DNA of 64,000 bases, from contig DDKB01000022.1 in assembly GCA_002339675.1 (NCBI GenBank), forward strand, positions 88,944-152,943, read 5' to 3'. Below, piece after piece: positions 25,851-34,197 of this stretch. This DNA is from Stutzerimonas stutzeri. GTDB lineage: Bacteria; Pseudomonadota; Gammaproteobacteria; Pseudomonadales; Pseudomonadaceae. A program made the translations under genes and the position numbers. The notes under the pieces were generated by a model. It did no database searches and was not told the origin of the DNA. It saw only the letters and a program-made list of their open reading frames with translations. The number at the start of each line of letters is the position of its first letter. Positions within the stretch are counted from its first letter, which is position 1.

Positions 25851-26207
25851 ATGATCGAGCACCTGACCCCCGCCACCGTGTTCAAATGCCTGTCCGACGA
25901 GACGCGGGCGCGCCTCACGCTGCTCGTCGCCCGTGAAGGCGAACTCTGTGTCTGCGAACTGACTGCGGCGCTGGCGCAGAGCCAGCCAAAGGTCTCCCGA
26001 CACCTTTCGCAGCTGCGCCAGTGCGCCATCCTCGACGACCGTCGCCAGGGCCAGTGGGTCTACTACCGGCTGCACCCGGATCTGCCGGACTGGGTGCATG
26101 ACCTGCTGCAGGTCGTCCTGGCCGCCAACAAGCGCTGGCTGCAGCCGGACAGCGAGCGATTGGCCGGCATGCGCGATCGCCCCGCACGCGGTTCGGTCTG
26201 CAGCTGA
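25851..26207 (+). CDS. arsR: Arsenical resistance repressor ArsR
   Basis: A 118-aa ArsR/SmtB winged-helix repressor. ELCVCEL gives the arsenite-sensing cysteine pair (Cys33, Cys35) at the start of the recognition helix, followed by LAQSQPKVSRHLSQLR. It represses the divergent acr3 and its own operon until As(III) binds. It is the first gene of arsR-arsH-ynfA-gapdh-arsJ. Confidence 0.95.
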   Translation: MIEHLTPATVFKCLSDETRARLTLLVAREGELCVCELTAALAQSQPKVSRHLSQLRQCAILDDRRQGQWVYYRLHPDLPDWVHDLLQVVLAANKRWLQPDSERLAGMRDRPARGSVCS

Positions 26208-26243
26208 CCGCACGCCCACGCCCCTGGACGCCAAGAGGAACCG

Positions 26244-26957
26244 ATGACCAACGACCTGCCCAACCTCGATGCCGCACTGCTCGCCGCGCCCCGCCCGGAA
26301 CAGCTCGCCCTGGCGGATGCGCCGCAGCACAAGCCGCGGATCCTGCTGCTCTACGGGTCCAATCGCGAGCGCTCCTATAGCCGCCTGCTGACCCAGGAGG
26401 CCGCCCGGGTGCTCGAGGTTCTGGGCTGCGAAACGCAGTTGTTCGATCCGTCGGGCCTGCCCTTGCCGGACGACGCGCAGGACAGCCATCCCAAGGTCCA
26501 GCAGCTGCGCGAGCTGGTGCTCTGGTCCGAAGGCCAGGTGTGGTGCTCGCCGGAGCGCCACGGCGCCATGAGCGCGGTGCTCAAGGCACAGATCGACTGG
26601 CTGCCGCTGAACCTCGGCGCGCTGCGGCCGACCCAGGGCAAGACGCTGGCGCTGATGCAGGTGTGCGGCGGTTCGCAATCGTTCAATGCGGTCAACCAGA
26701 TGCGCGTACTCGGGCGCTGGATGCGCATGCTGACCATCCCCAACCAGTCCTCGGTGGCCAAGGCGTATCAGGAGTTCGACGACGCGGGCCGGATGAAACC
26801 GTCCGCCTACTACGATCGCGTGGTCGACGTGATGGAGGAACTGGTCAAGTTCACCTGGCTGGTGCGCGGGCGCACCGACTATCTGGTCGACCGCTACTCC
26901 GAACGCAAGGAGAGCGCCGAGGCGCTGTCGCGACGTGTCGACCAGCGTTCCCTCTAG
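26244..26957 (+). CDS. arsH: ArsH NADPH-dependent FMN reductase
   Basis: A 237-aa flavodoxin-like protein. LLLYGSNRERSYSRLL is the FMN phosphate-binding loop, SPERHGAMSAVLKAQIDW is the central family motif, and the C-terminal tail is typical of ArsH. It oxidises trivalent organoarsenicals to the less toxic pentavalent forms. AAGAGGAACC precedes the ATG. It starts 36 bases after arsR. Confidence 0.95.
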   Translation: MTNDLPNLDAALLAAPRPEQLALADAPQHKPRILLLYGSNRERSYSRLLTQEAARVLEVLGCETQLFDPSGLPLPDDAQDSHPKVQQLRELVLWSEGQVWCSPERHGAMSAVLKAQIDWLPLNLGALRPTQGKTLALMQVCGGSQSFNAVNQMRVLGRWMRMLTIPNQSSVAKAYQEFDDAGRMKPSAYYDRVVDVMEELVKFTWLVRGRTDYLVDRYSERKESAEALSRRVDQRSL

Positions 26958-27010
26958 GCTGGAGCTTCACCCCCCGTCCGCCCACGTTGCCGCGCGCCGA
27001 GCGAGTCCCC

Positions 27011-27337
27011 ATGCTGAAAACGTTTGCCTTGTTCGCCATGACCGCCGTGGCTGAAATCCTCGGCTGCTACCTGCCCTATCTCTGGCTCAGGCAGGGCAAG
27101 AGCGTCTGGCTGCTGGTGCCCGCAGCGGCCTCGCTGGCGCTGTTCGCTTGGCTCCTGTCACTGCACCCGACCGCCGCGGGGCGCGTCTATGCCGCCTACG
27201 GCGGCGTCTATATCGGCGTGGCAATGCTCTGGCTCTGGCTGGTCGACGGCATCCGGCCGAGTCCCTGGGACCTGCTGGGGTGCGCCGTCGCGCTGCTCGG
27301 CATGCTGATCATCATGTTCGCCCCCCGTGCCACCTGA
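27011..27337 (+). CDS. YnfA/UPF0060-family small membrane protein
   Basis: A 108-aa protein with four transmembrane helices. AEILGCYLPYLWLR in helix 1, AAYGGVYIGVAMLWLW in helix 3 and DLLGCAVALLGMLIIM in helix 4 define the YnfA family, a relative of the small multidrug-resistance transporters. It lies between arsH and the arsenic GAPDH gene, so a role in export of an arsenic compound is plausible but unproven. Confidence 0.9.
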   Translation: MLKTFALFAMTAVAEILGCYLPYLWLRQGKSVWLLVPAAASLALFAWLLSLHPTAAGRVYAAYGGVYIGVAMLWLWLVDGIRPSPWDLLGCAVALLGMLIIMFAPRAT

Positions 27338-27360
27338 ACCCGACTGCTGGAGACCTGCTC

Positions 27361-28365
27361 ATGAGCGTGAAAATTGGCATCAACGGCTTTGGCCGCATCG
27401 GCCGCCTGGCGCTGCGCGCCGCGTGGGACTGGCCGGAGCTGGAGTTCGTCCGGATCAACGACCCTGCCGGTGACGCCGCCACCCATGCCCACCTGCTGAA
27501 CTTCGATTCGGTACATGGCCGCTGGCACCACGAGGCCGGCAGCGAAGGCAATGACCTGGTGATCGGCGGCAGGCGCGTCGCGGTCACCGCCAACCGCGCC
27601 CTGGCCGACACCGACTGGTCCGGCTGCGACTTGGTAATCGAAGCCAGCGGCAAGATGAAGACCGTGGCGCTGCTGCAGGATTACCTGGCCCAGGGCGTCA
27701 AGCGCGTGGTGGTGAGCGCGCCGGTCAAGGAAGCCGGCGCGCTGAACATCGTCATGGGGGTCAACGACGAACTCTTCGATCCCGCCCGCCACCGCATCGT
27801 CACCGCGGCGTCCTGCACCACCAACTGCCTCGCCCCGGTGGTCAAGGTGATCCACGAAAGCCTCGGCATCCGCCACGGTTCGATTACCACCATCCATGAC
27901 CTGACCAACACCCAGAGCCTGCTCGACCAGCCGCACAAGGACCTGCGCCGCGCCCGCGCTTCGGGCATGAGCCTGATCCCGACCTCCACCGGCTCGGCGA
28001 CCGCCATCGCGGAGATCTTTCCCGAGCTGCGCGGCCGCCTCGACGGTCACGCCGTGCGCGTCCCGCTGGCCAACGCGTCGCTCACCGACTGTGTGTTCGA
28101 GGTCGAGCGCGCCACAACCGTCGAGGAAGTCAACGCGCTGCTCGAGGCCGCAGCCAAGGGCCCGCTCAGGGGCATCCTTGGCTACGAAACACGGCCGCTG
28201 GTGTCGATCGACTACCGCACCGACCCACGCTCCTCGATCATCGACGCGCTGTCGACGCGGGTGATCAACGGTACCCAGGTCAAGCTGTACGCCTGGTACG
28301 ACAACGAGTGGGGCTACGCCAACCGCACCGTCGAACTGGCGCGCAAGGTCGGCCTGGCCGGCTGA
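27361..28365 (+). CDS. ArsJ-associated glyceraldehyde-3-phosphate dehydrogenase
   Basis: A 334-aa GAPDH: N-terminal Rossmann GINGFGRIGRLALR, catalytic ASCTTNCLAP with Cys152, and C-terminal YDNEWGYANR. In arsJ operons this enzyme uses arsenate instead of phosphate to make 1-arseno-3-phosphoglycerate, which ArsJ exports. It begins 23 bases after ynfA and is followed by arsJ. It differs from glycolytic GapA in context; substrate preference is inferred from the family pairing. Confidence 0.93.
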   Translation: MSVKIGINGFGRIGRLALRAAWDWPELEFVRINDPAGDAATHAHLLNFDSVHGRWHHEAGSEGNDLVIGGRRVAVTANRALADTDWSGCDLVIEASGKMKTVALLQDYLAQGVKRVVVSAPVKEAGALNIVMGVNDELFDPARHRIVTAASCTTNCLAPVVKVIHESLGIRHGSITTIHDLTNTQSLLDQPHKDLRRARASGMSLIPTSTGSATAIAEIFPELRGRLDGHAVRVPLANASLTDCVFEVERATTVEEVNALLEAAAKGPLRGILGYETRPLVSIDYRTDPRSSIIDALSTRVINGTQVKLYAWYDNEWGYANRTVELARKVGLAG

Positions 28366-28455
28366 TCGCCGAACCGGTCGCGCCCGCCGCGCCTCGAACA
28401 GCCCGCTGCCCACGCGACGGTGAGGGCAGCGCACCAACGCAACGGAACCGCGCCC

Positions 28456-29691
28456 ATGCTCGCCATCGCACGCCTCAGCCCCGCCGTTCGCCAGTACCTG
28501 CTGGTGACCGGCAACTACTGGGCCTTCACCCTCACCGACGGCGCACTGCGGATGCTGGTGGTGCTGCACTTCCATGCGCAGGGCTTCAGCCCGCTGCAGA
28601 TCGCCGCGCTGTTCCTGTTCTACGAGCTGTTCGGGGTAATCACCAACCTGGTCGGCGGCTACCTCGGCGCGCGGGTCGGCCTGAACCGCACCATGAACCT
28701 CGGCCTGGCGATGCAGGTTGTCGCGCTGCTGATGCTCACGGTGCCCGCCGCGGCCTTGACCGTGCCGTGGGTCATGGGTGCCCAGGCGCTGTCCGGGATC
28801 GCCAAGGACCTGAACAAGATGAGCGCCAAGAGCGCGATCAAGCTACTGGTCCCCGCTGACCGGCCGGGCACGCTGTACCGCTGGGTGGCGCTGTTGACCG
28901 GCTCGAAGAACGCGCTCAAGGGCGTGGGCTTCTTTCTTGGCGGCGCGCTGCTCGCCGTGCTCGGTTTTCAGGGCGCCGTGCTGGCCATGGCGGCAGTGCT
29001 GGCGACGATCTGGCTGGCGAGCACGCAATTGTTGAAACAGCACCTGGGCAAGGCAACCGCCAAGCCGCGGTTTCGGGAGCTGCTGTCCAAGAGCCGGGCG
29101 ATCAACGTGCTGTCCGCCGCCCGCCTGTTTCTCTTCGGTGCCCGTGACGTCTGGTTCGTAGTCGCGCTGCCGGTCTATCTGTCGACCCGCTTCGGTTGGG
29201 ACGTGTGGCAGGTGGGCGGGTTCCTGGCGGCCTGGGTGATCGGCTACGGCGTGGTCCAATCGTTCGCGCCGCGGCTCACCGGCAAGCGCAACGGCAGGGT
29301 CCCGGACGGCCGTGTCGCCGCCGCCTGGGCCGTACCACTGGCCGTACTGCCCGCCGCCATCGCACTCGGACTTGGCAGCGCACTGCCAGCGCAGCCGCTG
29401 CTGATCGGCGGCCTGCTGGCCTTTGGTGCGCTCTTCGCGGTCAACTCGTCGCTGCACAGCTACCTGATCGTCAGCTACGCCAAGGCTGACGGCGTCTCGC
29501 TCGATGTGGGCTTCTACTACATGTCCAACGCCCTGGGCCGGCTGGTCGGCACCCTGCTCTCCGGGTGGGTGTTCCAGAGCTGGGGGCTGGACGCCTGCCT
29601 GTGGATATCCAGCGCCTTCCTGCTGCTCGCCGCGCTGATCTCCACCGGCCTGCCGCGGCAGGCCAGGGCCGTGGGCAGCCGCGTTTCGTAA
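28456..29691 (+). CDS. arsJ: ArsJ organoarsenical efflux MFS transporter
   Basis: A 411-aa major-facilitator protein with about 11-12 membrane segments. Family patterns include TGNYWAFTLTDGALRMLVVL, SGIAKDLNKMSAKSAIKLL and YYMSNALGRLVGTLLSGWVF. It exports 1-arseno-3-phosphoglycerate, which then breaks down to arsenate outside, giving As(V) resistance. It ends the operon, convergent to dsbG. Confidence 0.93.
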   Translation: MLAIARLSPAVRQYLLVTGNYWAFTLTDGALRMLVVLHFHAQGFSPLQIAALFLFYELFGVITNLVGGYLGARVGLNRTMNLGLAMQVVALLMLTVPAAALTVPWVMGAQALSGIAKDLNKMSAKSAIKLLVPADRPGTLYRWVALLTGSKNALKGVGFFLGGALLAVLGFQGAVLAMAAVLATIWLASTQLLKQHLGKATAKPRFRELLSKSRAINVLSAARLFLFGARDVWFVVALPVYLSTRFGWDVWQVGGFLAAWVIGYGVVQSFAPRLTGKRNGRVPDGRVAAAWAVPLAVLPAAIALGLGSALPAQPLLIGGLLAFGALFAVNSSLHSYLIVSYAKADGVSLDVGFYYMSNALGRLVGTLLSGWVFQSWGLDACLWISSAFLLLAALISTGLPRQARAVGSRVS

Positions 29692-29742
29692 GCCGATACA
29701 GCCGTTTCGAGAGCCCTGCGCGACCGCTCACGATGCGGCGCA

Positions 29743-30519
29743 CTAGGGTTTGGACAGCTTGCCCATGATCTGCTTGAGCGCATCCGGGCGAGGCGCGCCC
29801 TGGTGTTGCTGCAGGCGACCGGCATCGTCCTGGTAGTAGATCGCCGGGGTAGCTGAGGCGCCCATTTCGCCCATCAGCGCAAGGTTCGCCTCGAGCTGCT
29901 CTTGCACCTTGGCGGGGATGCGCTCGACCGGCTCGAGTGTGCTTGCCTTGCCCGCAGCTTCATGCCTGTTCAGCGCGGCTTGCCTGTCGTCCGCCGCCAG
30001 CAAGGCGGCGGACTTGCCAGCGCTGTCCGGACGCAACATGCCGACCATGACGTGACGCAACTGCACGTCGCCCGCGTCGATCCACGGCCGTGCCTGTTTC
30101 CAGAACAGGTTGCAGTACGGGCAGTTGGGATCGGAGAACATGTAGACGATGCGCGGCGCGTCCGCCGAGCCGTCGGCGATCCAGGTGCTGCTCTGCAGCC
30201 GTTGCCACATCTCATTGCCGAGCGGTTCGTACACCAGCTTTTCGAGCGCCGCCTGGGTCAGGTCCGCGCCGCTGGCGTCCAGCAGGCTGCCGACCAGCAC
30301 ATGCTCGCCGTCCGGGGTCAGGTACAGCCCGATCCCCTGTCCGTTGTAGCGCGCCGCGTAGCCCTTCAGCCCGCCCGGTGCGTCGAAGCTGCCGACCACC
30401 TTCGCGCCGCGTGCCTCGATGGCCTGGATCGCGGGAGGCAGGGCTTCTGCCAGCGCCAGGGGAACTGGCAGCATGGCCAGCGTCGAAAGAAGAATGGCGA
30501 GTGGTGGTAGGGATTTCAT
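29743..30519 (-). CDS. dsbG: Periplasmic thiol:disulfide isomerase DsbG
   Basis: A 258-aa DsbC/DsbG-type protein with signal peptide (residues 1-24), an N-terminal dimerisation domain (about 25-90) and a thioredoxin domain with active site SDPNCPYCNLF. The CPYC centre and TPAIYY near the C-terminus (cis-Pro loop) fit DsbG. Its ATG overlaps the stop of the TlpA-like gene. It should be kept reduced by DsbD from the same operon. Confidence 0.88.
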   Translation of the reverse strand: MKSLPPLAILLSTLAMLPVPLALAEALPPAIQAIEARGAKVVGSFDAPGGLKGYAARYNGQGIGLYLTPDGEHVLVGSLLDASGADLTQAALEKLVYEPLGNEMWQRLQSSTWIADGSADAPRIVYMFSDPNCPYCNLFWKQARPWIDAGDVQLRHVMVGMLRPDSAGKSAALLAADDRQAALNRHEAAGKASTLEPVERIPAKVQEQLEANLALMGEMGASATPAIYYQDDAGRLQQHQGAPRPDALKQIMGKLSKP

Positions 30520-31331
30520 GGCGGGGTCTTGTCCTCCAGTCGTTCAAGGGCGCGCGCCAGGCTGGCGCGTGACAGCTCGCCGAGGTGGTGGCCAACCTGG
30601 CGGCCCTCGGCGTCGTAGAAAAGCGTGGTGGGCAAGGCCGATGAACCCAGGTGCAGGCCGAGGCGCCCGCCGGTGTCGAGCAGAACGTTGTCCAGGCCAA
30701 GCCCCCCGGCGCCGAGGAAGTCGGTGATCAGCCGCTCGCCCTCGCCCTGGTTGACGAACAGGAAGGTTACGTCGGTGCGGTCCTGTTGGGCCTGCGCCAG
30801 CACCGGCATTTCCCGCCGACAGGGCGGGCACCAGGTGGCCCAGAGATTCACCACCAGCGGCTTGCCGAGGTATTCGTGCAAGGCCACCGGCTTGCCCCGG
30901 ACATCCCGGAAACCCAGCTCGGGCAGGCGCGTGCCCTGCTCCAGGGCATGCAGCACGAATGAGCCGAATCCCCAGCTGACCAGCCCGACCACTACCGCGG
31001 CGCCCAGCGGCTTGCGCAAGCCACTGTCGCGCCAGGCCATCCAGCCGCCCAGCACGGCTGATGCGAGCACGCCTGGCCAGGCGATGAAGCCGCCGTCCCG
31101 TATGTCGAGCACGCGCCACGGCTCCGCCTGGAAATGCTCGGCATACACCAGCACGAACGCCAGTCGCGCCGCCACCAGGCCCACCAGCATCAGCCTGAAC
31201 AGCTGCTGCTCGGGATTGCGCGCATGGCGCCGCCCCGCCCACCAGCCGGTCAGCAGTGCAACAAACAGGCTCGCCAGCATCAGCACATGCGGCACAGCAA
31301 GCGCCAGCGGCCCCAGGTTGATCGTCAACAT
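30516..31331 (-). CDS. Lgt-like membrane domain fused to a TlpA-type thioredoxin
   Basis: A 271-aa protein. Residues 1-130 have four hydrophobic segments and resemble the diacylglyceryl transferase Lgt fold (GLVAARLAFVLVY, then DIRDGGFIAWPGVLAS) but lack the full Lgt signature. Residues 140-271 are a periplasmic thioredoxin with WATWCPPCRREMP and the cis-Pro loop ALPTTLFYD. It starts at the TGATG junction with dsbD and ends overlapping dsbG, so it is probably a membrane-tethered reductase served by DsbD. Confidence 0.85.
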   Translation of the reverse strand: MLTINLGPLALAVPHVLMLASLFVALLTGWWAGRRHARNPEQQLFRLMLVGLVAARLAFVLVYAEHFQAEPWRVLDIRDGGFIAWPGVLASAVLGGWMAWRDSGLRKPLGAAVVVGLVSWGFGSFVLHALEQGTRLPELGFRDVRGKPVALHEYLGKPLVVNLWATWCPPCRREMPVLAQAQQDRTDVTFLFVNQGEGERLITDFLGAGGLGLDNVLLDTGGRLGLHLGSSALPTTLFYDAEGRQVGHHLGELSRASLARALERLEDKTPP

Positions 31332-33091
31332 CAGCCACGCTCCCGGGTCTGGTTCCACCGGTCGATAAACTGTCCGGCATCGACCTCGCCGGTGATGCGC
31401 TGCGTGCGCCGCTCTTCGCCATCCGGGCCGATGAACAGCAGCGTCGGCGGCCCCATGACCTGATAGCGGTTCAGCAGATGACGGCTCGCGTCGCCGGGTT
31501 GCGTCACATCCGGGCGCAGCACCCGCACGCCACTGAGCGCGGCCTGGACCTGCGCATCGCCGAACACTTCTTTCTCCATTACCCTGCAGGACACGCACCA
31601 GTCCGCGTAATAGTCCACCAAGGCCCACTGCCCGGCGGCTTTGGCGGCGGCCAGTTCGCGATCGAGCACGGCCGGCTCGCGGACTTCGACGAAGCCCGCT
31701 GCCGATTCATGTGCCGACACGGGCGCCACGCCCGCCCCGGCGAACACACCGAGCGGGCGCAGCACATCCCGTGCACCGCCCGCCGCCCCCAGCAACAGCG
31801 CCACACCCCATACCCCGGCGAGCGCCGCGACCGACCGGCCGAGCGCCTGATGCCGCAGCCATGTCCGCGACCACTGCACGAGCCCGCTGGCGCCGATGAC
31901 CAGAAGCGCGCCCCACAGGCCAACCCACAGTGAATCAGCCAACAGCGGGCGAATCACGTAGAGCGCCGCGACCAGGAACATGAAGCCGAAGGCCACCTTG
32001 ACCCGGTCCATCCAGGGCCCTGGCTTAGGCAGGAAGCGATTGCCCACTGTTACCATCAGCATCAGCGGCGTACCGGTTCCCAGGCCCAGCGCGAACAGCA
32101 CCAGGCCACCGTTCACCGCATTGCCGCTCTGCGCGATATAGAGTAGCGCCGCGGCCAGCGGTGCGGTCATGCACGGGCCGACCAACAGGCCTGACAACAC
32201 GCCCAACGCACTTGCCCCGGCGGGGCTGCCCCCGCGCCGCGCTCGGCCGGCCCGCTCGAGCCGATCGCGCAGGCCAGCCGGCAACTGCAACTCGAAGAAG
32301 CCGAACATGGGCAAGGACAGCAGCACGAACAGCCCGGCGAAACTCGCGATCAGCCAGGGCTGCATCAGCCAACGCTGCAGGTTCGCACCGAGCAGCGCCG
32401 CCACCACCCCAAGCGCGGCATAGACCAGCGCCATGCTCGCCACATAGGTGCCGGCCAGCACCAGGCCGCGACGCGGACCGGCCCCGCTGCCAACCACGAT
32501 GCCGGCGAGGATCGGCAGCATCGGCAACGAACAGGGTGCGAAAGCGAGCAGCAAGCCGAGCCCAAAGAAGATCAGCAGGTTCCAGCCGAGCGCCTGTTGT
32601 GCCAAGCCACTGGCCAGGGACTGGTCGTCGGCCTGCCCGCCGGCTGCAACCGGCGCGGACGTCACCGCACCGGCGCGAGCCAGATCGAGCGTTCGGCTTT
32701 GTGGCGGATAGCAAAGCCCGGCGTCGGCACAGCCCTGCCAGCCGACGTCGAGCGATGCGCCATCGCTGTCGGCGATGACCACCTCCAGGCTGTCCCGGTA
32801 GATTCGCGAATCGCCGAAATACTCGTCATGGTAGGGCTCGCCGGGCGGCAGCGAGGGCGCGCCGTCCGGCGCCAGGCCGGCAAAGCGCAGGCGCTCCCGG
32901 TACAGGTAATAGCCGGGTGCGATGTCCCAGCGCAGCACGGTAGCGCCATTGCCGGGCCGCTCGACCTGTAGCCTGAACGCCTGGTCCACCTCGAGAAACT
33001 CCGGCTGTTGCGGCCCAAGGCTGAACGGCGACGCATTCGCCAGCAGCACCATCGCCGGAAAGCAGACCAGAAAGACCAAAACCGCTCGCAT
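31331..33091 (-). CDS. dsbD: Thiol:disulfide interchange protein DsbD
   Basis: A 586-aa three-domain protein: signal peptide (1-20), N-terminal immunoglobulin-like domain with cysteines in CADAGLCYPP, eight-helix membrane domain (LAFAPCSLPMLPIL and GPCMTAPLAAALLY hold the redox cysteines), and C-terminal thioredoxin domain with YADWCVSCRVMEKE. It carries electrons from cytoplasmic thioredoxin to periplasmic DsbG and the TlpA-like protein encoded with it. Confidence 0.93.
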   Translation of the reverse strand: MRAVLVFLVCFPAMVLLANASPFSLGPQQPEFLEVDQAFRLQVERPGNGATVLRWDIAPGYYLYRERLRFAGLAPDGAPSLPPGEPYHDEYFGDSRIYRDSLEVVIADSDGASLDVGWQGCADAGLCYPPQSRTLDLARAGAVTSAPVAAGGQADDQSLASGLAQQALGWNLLIFFGLGLLLAFAPCSLPMLPILAGIVVGSGAGPRRGLVLAGTYVASMALVYAALGVVAALLGANLQRWLMQPWLIASFAGLFVLLSLPMFGFFELQLPAGLRDRLERAGRARRGGSPAGASALGVLSGLLVGPCMTAPLAAALLYIAQSGNAVNGGLVLFALGLGTGTPLMLMVTVGNRFLPKPGPWMDRVKVAFGFMFLVAALYVIRPLLADSLWVGLWGALLVIGASGLVQWSRTWLRHQALGRSVAALAGVWGVALLLGAAGGARDVLRPLGVFAGAGVAPVSAHESAAGFVEVREPAVLDRELAAAKAAGQWALVDYYADWCVSCRVMEKEVFGDAQVQAALSGVRVLRPDVTQPGDASRHLLNRYQVMGPPTLLFIGPDGEERRTQRITGEVDAGQFIDRWNQTRERG

Positions 33092-33415
33092 GTGCCACGC
33101 CCACTGACCAGATTTCCGGTCGAGCTTGGCGGCACGGGATTAACGGGTCGTTAACGACAGGCAGGCAATACGCAAGGTCGCTGCGGGCAGCATCGTCAGG
33201 CATTGAGAGGGCCAAGCGGAGCGGATCGTGTTCGCCCAGCCCACTTAACACCATGCTCGGCCAATAGCTCTGCAGCACGTTGTGTCAGCGGGATGACCGA
33301 GATCAATTCAGCCCGAGACAAATCCAGACTCGCCTGTGAGTAATGTCGTTTTGCCATGTGAAACCCGTCCCACATTCGATACCATCACCATCTTTCGTGG
33401 AGCGGAGCCGACGGA
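33092..33415. other. 324-base stretch with one possible tiny ORF
   Basis: No established gene. A 53-codon minus-strand frame (33196-33357, starting MAKRHYSQASLDLSRAELI) is divergent from the gene at 33416, but no strong ribosome-binding site or family supports it. GC content drops here compared with dsbD, as in the two genes to the right. Confidence 0.3.
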
Positions 33416-33778
33416 ATGGCCAAATCGAAGGAAGACAAACGCAAACTCCATGCGTTGCGGAGGCACATCGATGTGCTAGTGACCAACGGTGCCCGAGTGA
33501 CCAAACGGGATCCGCTAACCCTGCAGCACGCCGGCCAGACGTTGCGCGTCAAGCACGGGATGTTGATCGGGTACTACGATTTCTCCGGTGGTATCGAGTC
33601 GATTACAGATCACGACTGGCCGGATACCTTGCGCCAGATGGCTGCCAATGTCTGTACGTGCCAGCTGGATGAAGCCCTGAAGACAGTCGATACGCCCACC
33701 GACTCAGCGCATGCCCGTCCGTCGATTTACTCGTCAACCGAATCGATTCGACCCACAGCCAAGACCGCTGAATGCTGA
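33416..33778 (+). CDS. Hypothetical protein, first of a paralogous pair
   Basis: A 120-aa soluble protein of unknown function. Basic N-terminus, then LRRHIDVLVTNGARVTKRDP, TLQHAGQTLRVKHGMLIGYY, a WP-x-x-LR segment and QLDEALKTVDT; the last 30 residues are low-complexity. The same pattern recurs in the next gene, so the two arose by duplication. GGAGCGGAGCC precedes the start. Lower GC than neighbours suggests acquisition. Its stop overlaps the next start by 7 bases. Confidence 0.7.
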   Translation: MAKSKEDKRKLHALRRHIDVLVTNGARVTKRDPLTLQHAGQTLRVKHGMLIGYYDFSGGIESITDHDWPDTLRQMAANVCTCQLDEALKTVDTPTDSAHARPSIYSSTESIRPTAKTAEC

Positions 33779-34137
33779 AAAATGGGGCTTCCGCGCACCG
33801 GCAACCGGAAGCCAACGCTGCGCCTGACCGCCGGGTCAATGGACGCCTGCGCCGGCATATCGATTGTCTGCTGGAAGCGGGAGCGCGGATGACCGGACGA
33901 TCCCCGATCACTCTGGAGTTCGACGGACAGACACTTACGGTTCAGGAAGATCATCTTTACAACGAAACGGGACTTCGCGACCTGATTTCCGCTATCGCCA
34001 GCCACGTCTGGCCATCGCAGCATCTACGTAATACTGCGATCGAAATCTGCATCGGCCAGTTGGACCAGGCCATTGATGCGTGGGGCACGCTATCACCTGA
34101 GCCGCAACCAGAAAAGTCGCGCTACAAGCGGCGCTGA
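33772..34137 (+). CDS. Hypothetical protein, second of a paralogous pair
   Basis: A 121-aa soluble protein. LRRHIDCLLEAGARMTGRSP, TLEFDGQTLTVQEDHLYNE, VWPSQHLRNTAIEICIGQLD and QAIDAWGT align without gaps of note to the preceding protein, at roughly 35 to 40 percent identity by eye over 80 residues. No known family recognised. The stop codon lies in the loop of a terminator hairpin. It faces the 3' end of glmS. Confidence 0.7.
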   Translation: MLKNGASAHRQPEANAAPDRRVNGRLRRHIDCLLEAGARMTGRSPITLEFDGQTLTVQEDHLYNETGLRDLISAIASHVWPSQHLRNTAIEICIGQLDQAIDAWGTLSPEPQPEKSRYKRR

Positions 34138-34154
34138 TCGCGCCGCCTCCGTTT
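34128..34154 (+). terminator. Hairpin terminator of the paralogous gene pair
   Basis: GCGGCGC (34128-34134), loop TGATC including the stop codon, GCGCCGC (34140-34146), then CTCCGTTTT. The T-run is short, so termination may be partial; the GC stem could also work for glmS on the other strand. Confidence 0.5.
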
Positions 34155-34197
34155 TGCTCTACTCCGCCTTTCTTGGCTCATCACCTTTGCTTAAGGA
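34155..34197. other. Expected attTn7 position downstream of glmS
   Basis: Tn7 inserts about 25 bases past the glmS stop codon, which here ends at 34198 on the minus strand, so the target point would be near 34170. No transposon ends or tns genes are present in this window; the site appears empty. Confidence 0.35.

Noticed and set aside
34138..34197. Tn7-like element at the glmS site
   Set aside because: No tns genes or end repeats are visible; the two small genes nearby have no transposon features.
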